Source of the DNA: Clostridiales bacterium UBA1742
GTDB lineage: Bacteria > Bacillota > Clostridia > TANB77 > CAG-508
DNA: 64,000 nucleotides
Assembly (NCBI GenBank): GCA_002314935.1
Contig: DCHW01000013.1
Location: 10,996 to 74,995, forward strand
Direction: 5' to 3'
The position numbers and the translations under genes were made by a program. The notes under the pieces were generated by a model. The model saw only the letters and a list, made by a program, of their open reading frames with translations, was not told the origin of the DNA and ran no database searches. Position 1 is the stretch's first letter; every line of letters begins with the position of its first letter. This document shows positions 1 to 10,855 of the stretch, piece by piece.

Positions 1-680
1 TTTAATACTCCCCATTTACCATTTTCAGATATAACTAACAAATTATATACAATAGCATTTTCATTATTAATATTTGTATCAATAGTTTTGGTATCCTTAT
101 TGTCTGTATATTCTTTTTGTAGTTTTTCTACAATATACGCTGGTGTCTCAATAACAGTTTGATTTTTTTCTGTATTATATGCAGCTATAATATTCAAGGC
201 AAAATTTATATCTTTTATATTTATATATAAAGAATTATTATATGTTTCAATTTTGTTATCTAATTTAAAATATTGATAATCTGTAATCGAATCAACCGTT
301 GTTTTATATATTTCATTGCTATCTGCCTTAAATCCTACAATATAATCAGAATTATTTACATAGCATTTTTCTTTATCTTCTGTTGTTTTTCCATATTCAC
401 CATTAAAATATTGATATCCAATATCTGAAGTTAATTCCTTTATTGAAATATATTTATTTCCAGCATCATCGCTTAATATCATATTCTGTGATATTTCTAC
501 TGCTACTCCATTAACTATTAAAGTTTCTTTTTTAGGTGAAGTATTTTTAGGCAAAAGATAAAGTGCTGTTATTGCAATTATTAGTAGAAATATTGATATC
601 ATCAATGCTGTTAATACCGATTTCTTTTTTGATGATTTATTACTATTATTATTCCCATATTCTTGTTCTAATAAATCCAT
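1..680 (-). CDS. Membrane-anchored protein, stalk-like and WG-repeat-like, 3' end outside window
   Basis: The ATG at 680 follows a GGAGGA ribosome binding site at 685-690, and the frame stays open to the window edge (about 226 codons visible). The product has a short cytoplasmic N-terminus rich in Asn, Ser and Lys and one membrane segment at about residues 21-43. An extracellular part with a VNGVAVEI stretch resembles the copper amine oxidase-like 'stalk' domains of Clostridia. The last visible residues, ENGKWGVL, look like the start of a WG-repeat region, but this is an inference from a few residues. The ribosome binding site overlaps the stop codon of tgt, so it is probably the next gene of the queA-tgt operon. 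It contains no in-phase CGG. Confidence 0.6.
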   Translation of the reverse strand, partial: MDLLEQEYGNNNSNKSSKKKSVLTALMISIFLLIIAITALYLLPKNTSPKKETLIVNGVAVEISQNMILSDDAGNKYISIKELTSDIGYQYFNGEYGKTTEDKEKCYVNNSDYIVGFKADSNEIYKTTVDSITDYQYFKLDNKIETYNNSLYINIKDINFALNIIAAYNTEKNQTVIETPAYIVEKLQKEYTDNKDTKTIDTNINNENAIVYNLLVISENGKWGVL

Positions 681-689
681 AAAATCCTC

Positions 690-1839
<1,150 letters not shown>

Positions 1840-2862
1840 TTAAATTATAAGCATTGCATCTCCAAAACTAAAAAATCTATATTTTTCTTCTACTGCTTCA
1901 TTATATGCTTTCATTACATTTTCTCGTCCAGCCAAAGCTGAAACAAGCATTAATAATGTAGATTCTGGCAAATGAAAATTTGTTATTAATGAATCTATAC
2001 ATTTAAATTTGTAACCCGGATAAATATATATACCAGTATCACCTTCACATTCTTTTACAAATCCATCTTCATTTGCAATTGTTTCTAGTGTTCTGCAAGA
2101 TGTTGTTCCAACAGAAATTACTCTTTTCCCATTTTTCTTTGCATTATTTATTTTTTCAACATCTTCAGCCTTTATATAATAATGTTCTGTGTGCATATGA
2201 TGATCTTCAATGTTTTCTTCTTTAACAGGTCTAAAAGTTCCTATCCCAACATGCAATGTAACATTTGCAATAGAAATACCCTTATCTTCAATTTGTTTTA
2301 ATAATTCATCTGTAAAATGTAATCCTGCAGTTGGCGCAGCAGCTGATCCATTATACTTGGCATATACAGTCTGATATCTATCTTTATCTTTTAAAGACTC
2401 ATGTATGTATGGTGGTAATGGCATTAGTCCTATTTTATCTAATATCTCATTAAAAATTCCATCATATTTAAATTCAACCTTTCTTGTTCCATCAGGTAAT
2501 GTTTCTAAAATTTCTGCTTCTAATAATCCATCTCCAAAAAACACCTTTGCCCCCACATGTAATTTGTTTCCTGGTCTTACCATTGCTTCCCAAATATTTT
2601 CTTTAATATTTTTTAATAATACAAATTCAACATTTGCTCCCGTTGATTTTTTTCCATATAATCTAGCAGGAATTACTTTTGTATTATTTCTAACCAAACA
2701 GTCTCCTGGTTCTAAATAATTTATTATGTCTTTAAAATTTGTATGTTTTATCTCTCCAGTTTCTTTATTTAAAATTAATAACCTTGATTCATCCCTTTTA
2801 GTTAAAGGTATTTGTGCTATTAGCTCTTCTGGTAATTTATAATTAAAATCTGATAACTTCAT
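1840..2862 (-). CDS. queA: S-adenosylmethionine:tRNA ribosyltransferase-isomerase
   Basis: QueA moves the ribosyl group of S-adenosylmethionine onto preQ1 in tRNA to make epoxyqueuosine, the step after Tgt. The protein is 340 residues, the normal length, and opens with [20 protein letters not shown]. Family signatures include [25 protein letters not shown] and the C-terminal [13 protein letters not shown]. The ATG at 2862 has a purine-rich ribosome binding site (AAGGAAGT on the coding strand). It is the first gene of a queA-tgt pair. No in-phase CGG is present. Confidence 0.96.
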   Translation of the reverse strand: MKLSDFNYKLPEELIAQIPLTKRDESRLLILNKETGEIKHTNFKDIINYLEPGDCLVRNNTKVIPARLYGKKSTGANVEFVLLKNIKENIWEAMVRPGNKLHVGAKVFFGDGLLEAEILETLPDGTRKVEFKYDGIFNEILDKIGLMPLPPYIHESLKDKDRYQTVYAKYNGSAAAPTAGLHFTDELLKQIEDKGISIANVTLHVGIGTFRPVKEENIEDHHMHTEHYYIKAEDVEKINNAKKNGKRVISVGTTSCRTLETIANEDGFVKECEGDTGIYIYPGYKFKCIDSLITNFHLPESTLLMLVSALAGRENVMKAYNEAVEEKYRFFSFGDAMLII

Positions 2863-2895
2863 TTTTACTTCCTTTTTTGTTTAATGCTATATATT

Positions 2896-4219
2896 TCATT
2901 TTTTTAAAATTGTTTTAATTTTCTCAATTATATTACTTGATTCATTCATAAAATCAACATCTATTGTATACTTAAAATCACTCTCATGAGTTGGTTTTAA
3001 AGAATAAACTATACTATTTAAGCCAGTCTTATTTCCTGTAGAATCTTTTATAGTACATTTCATGTAGGCCTCATACCAATCCTTTAATCCAAATAATTTT
3101 TGCTCAGAATATCCATATTGTTCATAATCATGTAATGCTGGTATATCATATTCATATTCTATTAAAGTTCTTTCTAATGAATGCAGAAATTCATGAATAA
3201 ACACTTCTTCTGGAAATTTATTAACTTGTGAATCATATGTATATATATAACTTGAAGTATTATTTGGTAATCTAATATTTGAATATCCTATTCCTTGATA
3301 TTCCATACTTCCGAAGTCCTATCCAATCATTTACTGGTATTTCTATGTTTTTATCATCATTTCCTAGTCTAACAGCTACAAAAACATGATCATATTCTTC
3401 TGATTTTATATATTGATTTAAAATGTCTTTTACATCCACTGGATCAACGTAGTACTGAAACTGTTCTGAATACGAAACACTTGTTAAAGGATCATCAATT
3501 TCAAAAACATCATATGTTACTGTCATTCTATTTCCAGAAAGTTCTTTACATGCATCTTTATACCTAACTAAATCAGCTTTTAATGTATTAATATCTTCAC
3601 TACTCATATTTAATTTTATTTTTTGATTATTAAGTGTAATATCTACATTTTTTAATATAAAACACGCAACATTCCAATTTGTATCTGTCGAAGCAGTTCC
3701 TTCTTCTAATTTAAAATCTGAAAACCATGCAGTACCTTTTACATCTTCTTTATTTCCACCTAGTCTAAAACCAATTTTTACAGTTTCTCTATTTTTCGAG
3801 TTAAATAAAAACTCTAATTGTTGCCATTCATTAGTTCCTGTAATACTTTGTGAACACTCCGTTGTATCAATAATACAAATTTGTGCACCACTTAAAGAAA
3901 TTTCTTGTTCTGCCTCAACATTTTCTGTTTTAACCATGCAAGTTAACTTATATGGCGTATTTGGTTTTACTTCTATTTCTTTATAAAATATTGCATCATT
4001 ATATGTATTAGATTCAATTTTATAGCTATTTTCTGTTGAATATTTAACAACAGTATCTCTGGTGAATTTTGTTATATTAGGTGTAGTAACTACTTTTGCA
4101 CAGCCATTAAAATAATTTTCTTGATAAAAGTTATATAATCCAACTAAAGTTACAATTACAATTATAAAAAATATAAATGAACCTATTTTTGATAAAATAC
4201 TTCTTTTTTCTTTATACAT
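2896..4219 (-). CDS. Membrane-anchored HExxH metallopeptidase-like protein, +1 frame change at in-phase CGG
   Basis: I do not recognise a named family. Residues 1-302 have one membrane segment (about 10-28) and an extracellular beta-rich part resembling a carbohydrate-binding jelly roll (EWQQLEFLF, WFSDFKLEEG). At codon 303 the incoming frame reads CTT CGG A. Skipping the C gives LGSMEYQGIGYSNIRLP and continues to residue 440. The continuation carries FIHEFLHS, a HExxH-type zinc site at about residues 342-346, so the putative catalytic site is made only if the shift occurs. The unshifted product ends at 315 residues. The ATG overlaps the stop of the upstream DUF951 gene, suggesting coupled translation. 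The catalytic role is inferred from the motif alone. Confidence 0.7.
3311..3313 (-). other. In-phase CGG, +1 recoding site in the metallopeptidase-like gene
   Basis: CTT CGG A in the incoming frame. Skipping the C gives CTT GGA AGT and opens 137 further codons that carry the HExxH motif. Confidence 0.82.
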
Positions 4220-4412
4220 TTTTTTCTCCTTTGTTTTCAGATACTATTTTCTTTATCATTTTAATAGCTTTCTGTCTTTCAACCATAACAATATGTTCAC
4301 ACCCACAACATTTAAATTTAAAATCTACTCCAACTCTTATAATTGTCCATATTTTACTACCACATGGGTGTTGTTTTTTTAATTCTACAACATCTCCAAT
4401 TTTATACTCCAT
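4212..4412 (-). CDS. DUF951 family protein
   Basis: A 66-residue protein with the DUF951 hallmarks: IGDVVELKKQHPCGS near the N-terminus, then RVGVDFKFKCCGCEH and an ERQK tail. The family is small, widespread in Bacillota and thought to bind nucleic acid through an OB-like fold; its cellular role is not established. The HPCG and CCGC cysteines could bind metal. It sits directly after gltX in the same direction, and its stop overlaps the start of the next gene, so the three appear to form one transcript. Confidence 0.85.
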   Translation of the reverse strand: MEYKIGDVVELKKQHPCGSKIWTIIRVGVDFKFKCCGCEHIVMVERQKAIKMIKKIVSENKGEKNV

Positions 4413-4423
4413 TTTGGACTCCT

Positions 4424-6076
4424 CTATTTATTAATAAATGTATTTAATCTGGTTTTTACTTCTTCATCACCTAATACTTGCATTATTTCATATAAATCTG
4501 GCGTATTATGTTTTGTTGTTAATACTACCCTAATTACTGTACTTATATCACCAACATGTCCTTTATATAATTCTGGATTTGTTTTAAAAGCTTTTACTTC
4601 TCTTGCATATCCAAATTTTTCTGATAAATTCTTAATTTTTTCAAACCATGCTTCTTTATCATCTTTTATATCGTAATAGTTTGATAAATATTCTTTAATT
4701 ATTCCTTTAATTTCATCTTCATTATTTATTTTTTGAAATTCAAATTCAGTCATTTTATTATATCTATCTGCGTACATATATTCAATTATGCTTTCAACAT
4801 CTGACCATTTAGCTATATCTTTTCTCGGCTTTGCTTTTCCTCTTTCTATATTTAATACTTTTAAAGCATAATCTTCATTATTAGATAATAAATCTGCCAA
4901 ATTTTTATTATATCTATTTGCCCATTCTAAAGTTTTTTCATAAATAGTTTTTGCATCATATTTTGATATAACTGTTTTTGATACATCAAGTAGTTTTATC
5001 ATATCAAATACAGCTCCACTAACACTCATTTTATTTATTTGTAATTCAAATTCATCTATACTTTTATCAGGATTTGCTCTTCTCCATGGTTCAAAAGTTG
5101 AATTTGCAATATTTAACAAATATTCAACTACAGATTGAGCAGGAATACCTTGTTCATGATAATAACTAACAGCTGCTTCTGGGTCTTTTCTTTTACTTAT
5201 TTTTCTTTTACTTCCATTATCATCTTTCATTATTGTTGCTGTATGTGCATATTTAGGAGGCACTAATTCAAGTGCTCTAAACAATTCTAAATGTAAAGGT
5301 ATAGAAGATACCCATTCATCTCCTCTTATTACACATGTAGTTCCCATTAAATGATCATCTACAACATGAGCAAAATGATATGTTGGAAGTCCGTCTGCCT
5401 TTATTATAACTATATCTTGATCGTTTTCTGGAAATTCTATATTTCCTTTAATTAAATCTTTATGTTTTATTTTTCTATCTTCTCTACCCATAGATTTAAA
5501 TCTTATTATATATGGAACTCCATTTTTTATTTTTTCAGCTGCATCATTTGTTGGTAAATTTCTGTATTTTGCCCAAACGCCATAATATCCTGGTCTAATT
5601 TTTGCAGCTTCTTGTTTTGCTCTTATTTCTTCTAATTCTTCAGGTGTGCAAAAACATGGATATGCTTTTCCTTGTACAATTAAATGTTTTGCATATGCCT
5701 GATATATTTCTTTTCTAGCACTTTGTTTATATGGTCCATAAATACCTTTTTCTTCTGTTTCTGAAATCATTCCTTCATCTGGTATAATATCAAAATCTTT
5801 TAGGCTATCAACTATTTGTGATATACCATTTTCTATTTCTCTTTTTTGATCAGTATCTTCTATTCTAAGCATGAAAACTCCACCTGTTTGCTTTGCAAGT
5901 TTTCTATCTATAACACTACCAAAAAGTCCTCCTATATGTATAAATCCTGTTGGACTTGGAGCAAATCTAGTTACATATGCCCCTTCTGGTAAATTTCTTT
6001 TTGGATATTTTTCTTCATAATAAGATATTTCTTTTACATCTGGAAATATTAAATCTGCTAACTCCTTAAAATCCAT
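4424..6076 (-). CDS. gltX: Glutamyl-tRNA synthetase
   Basis: A class I aminoacyl-tRNA synthetase that charges tRNA-Glu in the cytoplasm. The HIGH motif appears as HIGG at residues 47-50 within APSPTGFIHIGG, and the KMSKS motif as KISKR near residue 300. The protein is 550 residues, longer than the usual 470-490, because of an N-terminal extension of about 30 residues before the catalytic core. Related long forms occur in Clostridia. The ATG lies inside the end of the upstream kinase-like gene (overlap 6066-6076), so translation is probably coupled. No in-phase CGG is present. Confidence 0.95.
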   Translation of the reverse strand: MDFKELADLIFPDVKEISYYEEKYPKRNLPEGAYVTRFAPSPTGFIHIGGLFGSVIDRKLAKQTGGVFMLRIEDTDQKREIENGISQIVDSLKDFDIIPDEGMISETEEKGIYGPYKQSARKEIYQAYAKHLIVQGKAYPCFCTPEELEEIRAKQEAAKIRPGYYGVWAKYRNLPTNDAAEKIKNGVPYIIRFKSMGREDRKIKHKDLIKGNIEFPENDQDIVIIKADGLPTYHFAHVVDDHLMGTTCVIRGDEWVSSIPLHLELFRALELVPPKYAHTATIMKDDNGSKRKISKRKDPEAAVSYYHEQGIPAQSVVEYLLNIANSTFEPWRRANPDKSIDEFELQINKMSVSGAVFDMIKLLDVSKTVISKYDAKTIYEKTLEWANRYNKNLADLLSNNEDYALKVLNIERGKAKPRKDIAKWSDVESIIEYMYADRYNKMTEFEFQKINNEDEIKGIIKEYLSNYYDIKDDKEAWFEKIKNLSEKFGYAREVKAFKTNPELYKGHVGDISTVIRVVLTTKHNTPDLYEIMQVLGDEEVKTRLNTFINK

Positions 6077-7193
6077 ATTTTTTTATAACTCCCTTCATTT
6101 CATTTTCTTGTTCTTCTAATTGTTTTAATATTTTTAATTGTACTTTTGCTCTTACTAAATTATGATTTTCTATATTTTCATCAGTAGCAAAATATATATC
6201 ACCATTTAAATAATCTGCTAAAAATCGTATTGCATTTTCGTATGTCATCATCCAAACACCTAATGGTAATAATTCTAATTCTTCTTCTGTTATTATATCT
6301 TTTACTTCACTTAAAAATCCTTTTGTATAAGCTTCAAATCTTGTTATATCAGCAGATACTATTGATAAATCCTGTGAATCTTCTGGTGCTGTTGTTATAC
6401 CTGTTCTTAGTCCCTCTCCAAAATCATATACAATAGATCCTGGCATAACTGTGTCCAAATCAATTAAGCAAACGGCTTTTTCTGTATCTTTATCAAACAA
6501 AATATTGCTTAACTTTGTATCATTATGAGTAACTCTAAGTGGAATTTTTTTAGTTTCCAAACTATTGGTAATTATATTTGTTTTATCTAATCTTTTTTTA
6601 TCTGTAACAAATTCTATAACATCTTTTGCAAGTTCAAATCTTTCACTTCTAATATCTTTATTTTCTTTATTCTCCATTGCCTCTTCTAACTGTTTTACCC
6701 TATTAGGAGTATAATGAAACTTTGGTATTATTTCATATAAATTTTCTGCAGGAAATCCATTTAAATGTTTTTGAAATTTTCCAGCAGCTTTTCCTGCTTC
6801 ATATAGTATATCTAAATTTTCGGTTGTTAGATATGTTTTTGTATTATCTATAAATTCTTCCATTCTCCAATTTTTATTATATAAAGAATTTGGATTATTA
6901 TCTAATGTATCAATCATTGTAATTGTAAGTCTATCCGTACTTTCTCCATTTTCTACTGCTTTTTTATTCATATATGTTGTAATATTTCTTATATTAGTCA
7001 TTAATTCTGGTAAATTTGGAAATACATTTGTATTTACATATTGTAAAATGTATTTTTTTTCTTCATTTTCTTGTGTTTTATATGTTAATGCATATGTTCT
7101 ATTAATATGTCCACTTTCACATTGAGTAATTTTTATTGGTTCTCCATCAATTTTAAAATTTTTTGCTATGTTTATTAATTTTTCTTTATTCAT
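6066..7193 (-). CDS. APH-fold kinase resembling N-acetylhexosamine 1-kinase
   Basis: A 375-residue protein of the aminoglycoside phosphotransferase/choline kinase fold. The catalytic region reads RVTHNDTKLSNILFD, with the Brenner-type Asp and Asn, followed by CLIDLDTVMPG and YDFGEGLR. That wording is typical of the NahK-like group, which phosphorylates GlcNAc/GalNAc-type sugars at C1. The substrate cannot be settled from sequence alone, and an antibiotic-resistance role is unlikely from these motifs. The gene overlaps gltX by 11 bases, an unusual partner. The start codon is the ATG at 7193. Confidence 0.75.
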   Translation of the reverse strand: MNKEKLINIAKNFKIDGEPIKITQCESGHINRTYALTYKTQENEEKKYILQYVNTNVFPNLPELMTNIRNITTYMNKKAVENGESTDRLTITMIDTLDNNPNSLYNKNWRMEEFIDNTKTYLTTENLDILYEAGKAAGKFQKHLNGFPAENLYEIIPKFHYTPNRVKQLEEAMENKENKDIRSERFELAKDVIEFVTDKKRLDKTNIITNSLETKKIPLRVTHNDTKLSNILFDKDTEKAVCLIDLDTVMPGSIVYDFGEGLRTGITTAPEDSQDLSIVSADITRFEAYTKGFLSEVKDIITEEELELLPLGVWMMTYENAIRFLADYLNGDIYFATDENIENHNLVRAKVQLKILKQLEEQENEMKGVIKKYGF

Positions 7194-7259
7194 GGCTATC
7201 TCCTATTATATAAATAATTACGTATGTATTATACTATTTAAAATACTAAAAGTAAAGAA

Positions 7260-7310
7260 GAACAGCGCAAAAAAGGTCTCAATTTACATGATACTTTTTT
7301 CACGCTGTTC
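7260..7310 (-). terminator. Long hairpin downstream of the orphan gene at 7319
   Basis: Eight-base arms GAACAGCG and CGCTGTTC enclose an AT-rich loop of about 35 bases with further pairing (AAAAAAGG/CTTTTTT). It lies directly after the orphan gene's stop and could end its transcription. It is unusually GC-rich for this genome. Confidence 0.55.
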
Positions 7311-7318
7311 AATGGGGG

Positions 7319-7537
7319 TTAGTCTGCCATTACCAACTTAATGTCTCTTACAAGACCTGAGCTGGTAAACTCAACTTCCACAGGTTTTCCAACCATGGAG
7401 TCAAGTTTTTTACTACTTACTCCAATAAATGGATCTTTCGTAAATTCGACTTTTCGAGTTTTATTATTTGCCCAAAAAGTCACCGTGTCCCTCGCAACTG
7501 CCGCAAGGCATTCACGAGATTTTAAATGGCCCGGCAT
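7319..7537 (-). CDS. Orphan small protein of unknown function, GC-richer than surroundings
   Basis: I do not recognise this 72-residue protein (start MPGHLKSRECLAAVARDT). It is basic with no membrane segment or clear motif. It has a strong AAGGAGGTG ribosome binding site seven bases before the ATG and its own hairpin downstream. Codon choice (GCG, CCG, GGC, GTG, ACG, AGG) and base composition are clearly richer in G+C than neighbours, suggesting acquisition from elsewhere. Two other orphan genes in the window (14098-14451, 43051-43242) share this pattern. No in-phase CGG is present. Confidence 0.7.
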   Translation of the reverse strand: MPGHLKSRECLAAVARDTVTFWANNKTRKVEFTKDPFIGVSSKKLDSMVGKPVEVEFTSSGLVRDIKLVMAD

Positions 7538-7641
7538 TCTAACACCTCCTTTCTATTTTTTGTATCTTCTTTCGAAGACTACATTTTAATTTTACCACTT
7601 TTTTACATTTTTTTCAAGTGTATTTGTTTAAATGAAGGTAC

Positions 7642-7953
7642 TTACACAGTTTTGCTTACTGTTAATTTTATAATTAAATCCATATTATCATCCTTAGCAG
7701 CTTTATTTTTTCTAATTCGCCCACATTTTTTACATTTGTATACTATAACATACCCTTTTTTATTACTTAGCTCTACACTAATTGGTTCTAAATCTCCGTG
7801 ACATTCTTCTGCTCTATCTCCAGGATTTATATCCACATGTTTAGAATGTAAACAATAATTACAATGATCTCTGCAGGTATATCCTAGCTTTTCTATTTTC
7901 TTACCACAGTTTTCGCATATAAATTCTTCATCTATTTCTACAAACTTACGCAT
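7642..7953 (-). CDS. RNHCP domain zinc-ribbon protein
   Basis: A 103-residue protein matching the RNHCP family: two N-terminal CxxC-type cysteines (ICENCG), the signature DHCNYCLHSKHVD, then NPGDRAEECHG and a second CKKCG pair near the C-terminus. These arrangements suggest two zinc ribbons. The function of the family is not established; a nucleic-acid-binding role is a guess from the fold. It lies 12 bases downstream of the uridine-kinase-like gene in the same direction, so they are probably cotranscribed. Confidence 0.88.
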   Translation of the reverse strand: MRKFVEIDEEFICENCGKKIEKLGYTCRDHCNYCLHSKHVDINPGDRAEECHGDLEPISVELSNKKGYVIVYKCKKCGRIRKNKAAKDDNMDLIIKLTVSKTV

Positions 7954-7964
7954 ATAAACTCCTT

Positions 7965-9605
7965 TTATTCCTCAAAAATACTACCTCCAATGAATTCTCT
8001 TAATAGTGAATGGCTTGGTATAAACTCTTCAGGTATACTTTCAAAATAATTTAGCATACTATACAATCTTTTTGCCTCAGCAAATTCTGGTTCATCTCTA
8101 TTTATTTCTTTTAACAATGGTATTGCATATTTTTTTAAAACGCTTAATTCATATATTAAAGATGAATTAAACATTGCATCAGCTTCTTCTTGATAAGGAA
8201 ATATATTTTTAGCTTCGCCTCTTCCAACAGATTGCCACATTTTTAATGTATGTAAAGCATTATACCCTCTAAATTGATTATCACGTACAATTCTTCTTAT
8301 TAATCTAGTATCTGTAGTTGAAATTCTATTATAATAATCTATGTTCAAAACAGTTAAACAACTTATATAAATCTTGAATTTTTGTTCTTTTGGAATTAAA
8401 TATGTCAATTTATCATTTAAACAATGAATTCCTTCCATAATAAGGATTTCGTCATTTTCCAACTTCATCTTGTTTCCTTTATATTCTTTTGTTCCATTTT
8501 TAAAGTTAAATGTTGGAGCATCAATTTCTTCTCCATTCAATAATTTTACCAAATGTTCATTTAATAATTTGGTATCAATTGCTTCAATACATTCAAAATC
8601 ATTTTCCCCATTTTCATCTTTTGGATTATCAACCCTTTCAACAAAATAATTATCAACTGATATTGTTTTAGGCTTTAGTCCATTTATTCTTAATTGAATT
8701 TCTAATCTTTTTGCAAAAGTTGTTTTTCCAGATGAAGAAGGTCCTGCAATTAATACAACTTTTGCTTTCTTCTTATTTGCAATCTCATCCGCAATATTTG
8801 CAATTTTTTTCTCATGTAAAGCTTCATCTAATAAAATATAATCTTTTATTTTATTTTCTTTTATTTTTTTATTTAATTTATATAAGGTATTTACTTCTAA
8901 TACTTTATGCATTTTATCATATTCTCTTAATGTAGAAACTAATTTAGGACATTCTATAAATTTAGGTAATTCTTTAATTTTTATTCTATTTGGATATCTT
9001 ATTAAAAATCCATCATAATACTTTAAGATATCATAATATTTTAATATTCCTGTACTTATTGGCATTACTCCATAAAAATAGTTATAATAATCTTCAGCAT
9101 AATATAAAGTAACTTCTTTTTTAGCTTCTAAATCAAGTTGTAATATTCCCTTTAATGTTTTTTCTTTTTCATAAAATTTAACAGCTTCCTCTTTAGTCAT
9201 TATTTTTTTTACTATTGGAATATCTTTATCTACAATTTCTTTTACCTTTTTATTTAATTTAACTATCATTTCATTTGTTATTTCTAAATTATCTATATCG
9301 CAAAACATCGAATGATATAATTGGTAATTTATAGTTATTAAAGCTTCTGGATACAATTCAGAAAAAGCTTTTGATACTATATATATTAGTCCTCTTTTGT
9401 ATACTCTCATACCATCTTTTTGAGTAACATCAACTAATTCAATTACACCATTTGAATTTATTTCATAATTTAAACTTTTTAATTCATTATTAAATTTACA
9501 AGCTATAATTGGATTGTTTGCATTCTTTATTGCATCTTTTAATAACTCATTAACTCTTGTACCTTTTTTTACATCAATATTTACATTGTTATATATTACT
9601 TGCAT
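7965..9605 (-). CDS. Uridine kinase-like nucleoside kinase with N-terminal TGS and ThrRS-like region
   Basis: A 546-residue protein. The N-terminus resembles a TGS domain (about residues 1-60), followed by a region similar to the second additional domain of threonyl-tRNA synthetase. The C-terminal half is a P-loop kinase of the phosphoribulokinase/uridine kinase group: AGPSSSGKTTFAKRL around residue 285, then SVDNYFVERVDNP and LIMEGIHCLND. Proteins with this order are widespread in Clostridia and annotated as nucleoside kinases; the natural substrate is uncertain. The start ATG at 9605 is preceded by AGAGGTAATAGT. Confidence 0.85.
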   Translation of the reverse strand: MQVIYNNVNIDVKKGTRVNELLKDAIKNANNPIIACKFNNELKSLNYEINSNGVIELVDVTQKDGMRVYKRGLIYIVSKAFSELYPEALITINYQLYHSMFCDIDNLEITNEMIVKLNKKVKEIVDKDIPIVKKIMTKEEAVKFYEKEKTLKGILQLDLEAKKEVTLYYAEDYYNYFYGVMPISTGILKYYDILKYYDGFLIRYPNRIKIKELPKFIECPKLVSTLREYDKMHKVLEVNTLYKLNKKIKENKIKDYILLDEALHEKKIANIADEIANKKKAKVVLIAGPSSSGKTTFAKRLEIQLRINGLKPKTISVDNYFVERVDNPKDENGENDFECIEAIDTKLLNEHLVKLLNGEEIDAPTFNFKNGTKEYKGNKMKLENDEILIMEGIHCLNDKLTYLIPKEQKFKIYISCLTVLNIDYYNRISTTDTRLIRRIVRDNQFRGYNALHTLKMWQSVGRGEAKNIFPYQEEADAMFNSSLIYELSVLKKYAIPLLKEINRDEPEFAEAKRLYSMLNYFESIPEEFIPSHSLLREFIGGSIFEE

Positions 9606-9685
9606 ACTATTACCTCTTTTTTATTAATCTAGTTTGATTTTATAACAAAAATTATTTGTTTTCAAGTACTATGTTTTACAAAAAG

Positions 9686-9718
9686 TAAAAGAAAGTTCCT
9701 TAAGAACTTTCTTTTTTA
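9686..9718 (-). terminator. Terminator after the prepilin-like gene
   Basis: Arms GAAAGTTC and GAACTTTC with a 5-base loop, followed on the minus strand by an AT-rich tail. It lies just past the stop codon at 9745. Confidence 0.7.
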
Positions 9719-9744
9719 TATTACTTTAATAAATACACGCTTTT

Positions 9745-10563
9745 TTAAATATTTACAAGTATATTTGATAAATATTGTTTCCCAAGTTCTGTTGAATTAT
9801 TTTCATCAATTTCCCATTTTCCTTCAAAAATAACGTCTGATTCTAATTCATCAAATAAGTTTCCATGTCCATTTTCATGATCACAGGTTTTAGAACTCAT
9901 CTTTACCCATCTTTGTTTAGGGGCATGAGGGTATCCAAAGCATCCAATCGATTCATACAGATGACTACCGTCGTCCTTAAAATAACTACTATTTGTACAT
10001 GTTCTGTATAAATATGTATTCCCATCACATGTTACACTAAATTCAGGTTCATAATCACAAGAACCACTTCTATTAACAATAATACAAATTGACTTTTCGC
10101 CACATTTATATGTAAGCTTTGCAGTATAATCACCACAAGAATATAAATCTGGTTCTACATTCATTAATGCAGTTTTATCGAAGTTTTCTAGATTTTTATT
10201 TAATGTTTTACCTTCCACCTTTCCATCTGTTATTTTTCCTGATTTTGTTACTATAAAATAATTACCATTTGAACTTTTGCATTCCCATTTTCCATTCTTA
10301 TCTACTATTGTCCATCCATCTAGATTATCGTCTAAATTTCCGCCTTCTATTTCTCCTGTTGTTCCATTATAGCATCCAACTACTGCTGCAGTTAACGTTT
10401 CTTTATCTGCTTTTAGTTGTGTATCTGTTGCACCTGTTTTAGCTTTGCTAAACAATCCTCCATCCATTGCTATTGTTACTGTTACTGCTACTAATATTAG
10501 CATTACTATTATTGTTATTATTAACGCTATTAATGTAATACCTTTATCATTTGTTTTTACCAT
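9745..10563 (-). CDS. Prepilin-like secreted protein with type IV pilin N-terminus
   Basis: A 272-residue protein. The N-terminus has the type IV prepilin form: a short basic leader ending in KG, then ITLIALIITIIVML as the hydrophobic alpha helix and a conserved MDGGLF after it. A prepilin peptidase would cut after the Gly. The mature C-terminal part is rich in Gly, Asn and paired cysteines (CGDYTAKLTYKCGEKSIC), suggesting a disulfide-bonded surface domain. The first 36 or so residues are almost identical to the protein at 62856-63917, while the C-terminal parts differ. No assembly genes are adjacent. A palindromic repeat lies 25 bases upstream of the start codon. Confidence 0.8.
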   Translation of the reverse strand: MVKTNDKGITLIALIITIIVMLILVAVTVTIAMDGGLFSKAKTGATDTQLKADKETLTAAVVGCYNGTTGEIEGGNLDDNLDGWTIVDKNGKWECKSSNGNYFIVTKSGKITDGKVEGKTLNKNLENFDKTALMNVEPDLYSCGDYTAKLTYKCGEKSICIIVNRSGSCDYEPEFSVTCDGNTYLYRTCTNSSYFKDDGSHLYESIGCFGYPHAPKQRWVKMSSKTCDHENGHGNLFDELESDVIFEGKWEIDENNSTELGKQYLSNILVNI

Positions 10564-10588
10564 TTTTCTTCCCCCATTTTTTATTCTT

Positions 10589-10611
10589 CGGGCGATTAAA
10601 ATCGCCCCTAC
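10589..10611. repeat. REP-like palindromic repeat, copy 1
   Basis: CGGGCGATTAAAATCGCCC followed by CTAC. The same 23-base unit recurs at seven other places in the window. Here it is single, just upstream of a prepilin-like gene. Confidence 0.9.
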
Positions 10612-10840
10612 TAATTTACCGTTAAAATTAATCGCTTAGGTTGCCAAACTTTCTCATCCCAATTGGCATTAAATTGTATTGTGTGTTACAGCCCCAAGGA
10701 TTTTAACTGTCATTTGATTTTACCTCGTTTTCCTTTTGGTTTTACTTTATTATTTTATATGAATAAATTTTACTTGTAAATGTTTTTATATAATTTTAAT
10801 CTATAATTAATATTAATTTTTTTTTGGGTTATACTACATT
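10612..10840. other. Intergenic region with a sequence partly shared with 37508-37553
   Basis: No gene is visible between the divergent genes at 10563 and 10856. At 10676-10720 a stretch beginning ATTGTGTGTTACAGC is about 70 percent similar by eye to 37508-37553, which also lies beside a REP-like repeat. The remainder is AT-rich and probably holds the promoters of both flanking genes. Confidence 0.45.
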
Positions 10841-10855
10841 TAATTGGAGGCTTTT

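Noticed and set aside
7341..7801. Plus-strand frames opposite the orphan and RNHCP genes
   Set aside because: No ribosome binding sites, low-complexity hydrophobic products and better-supported genes on the other strand.
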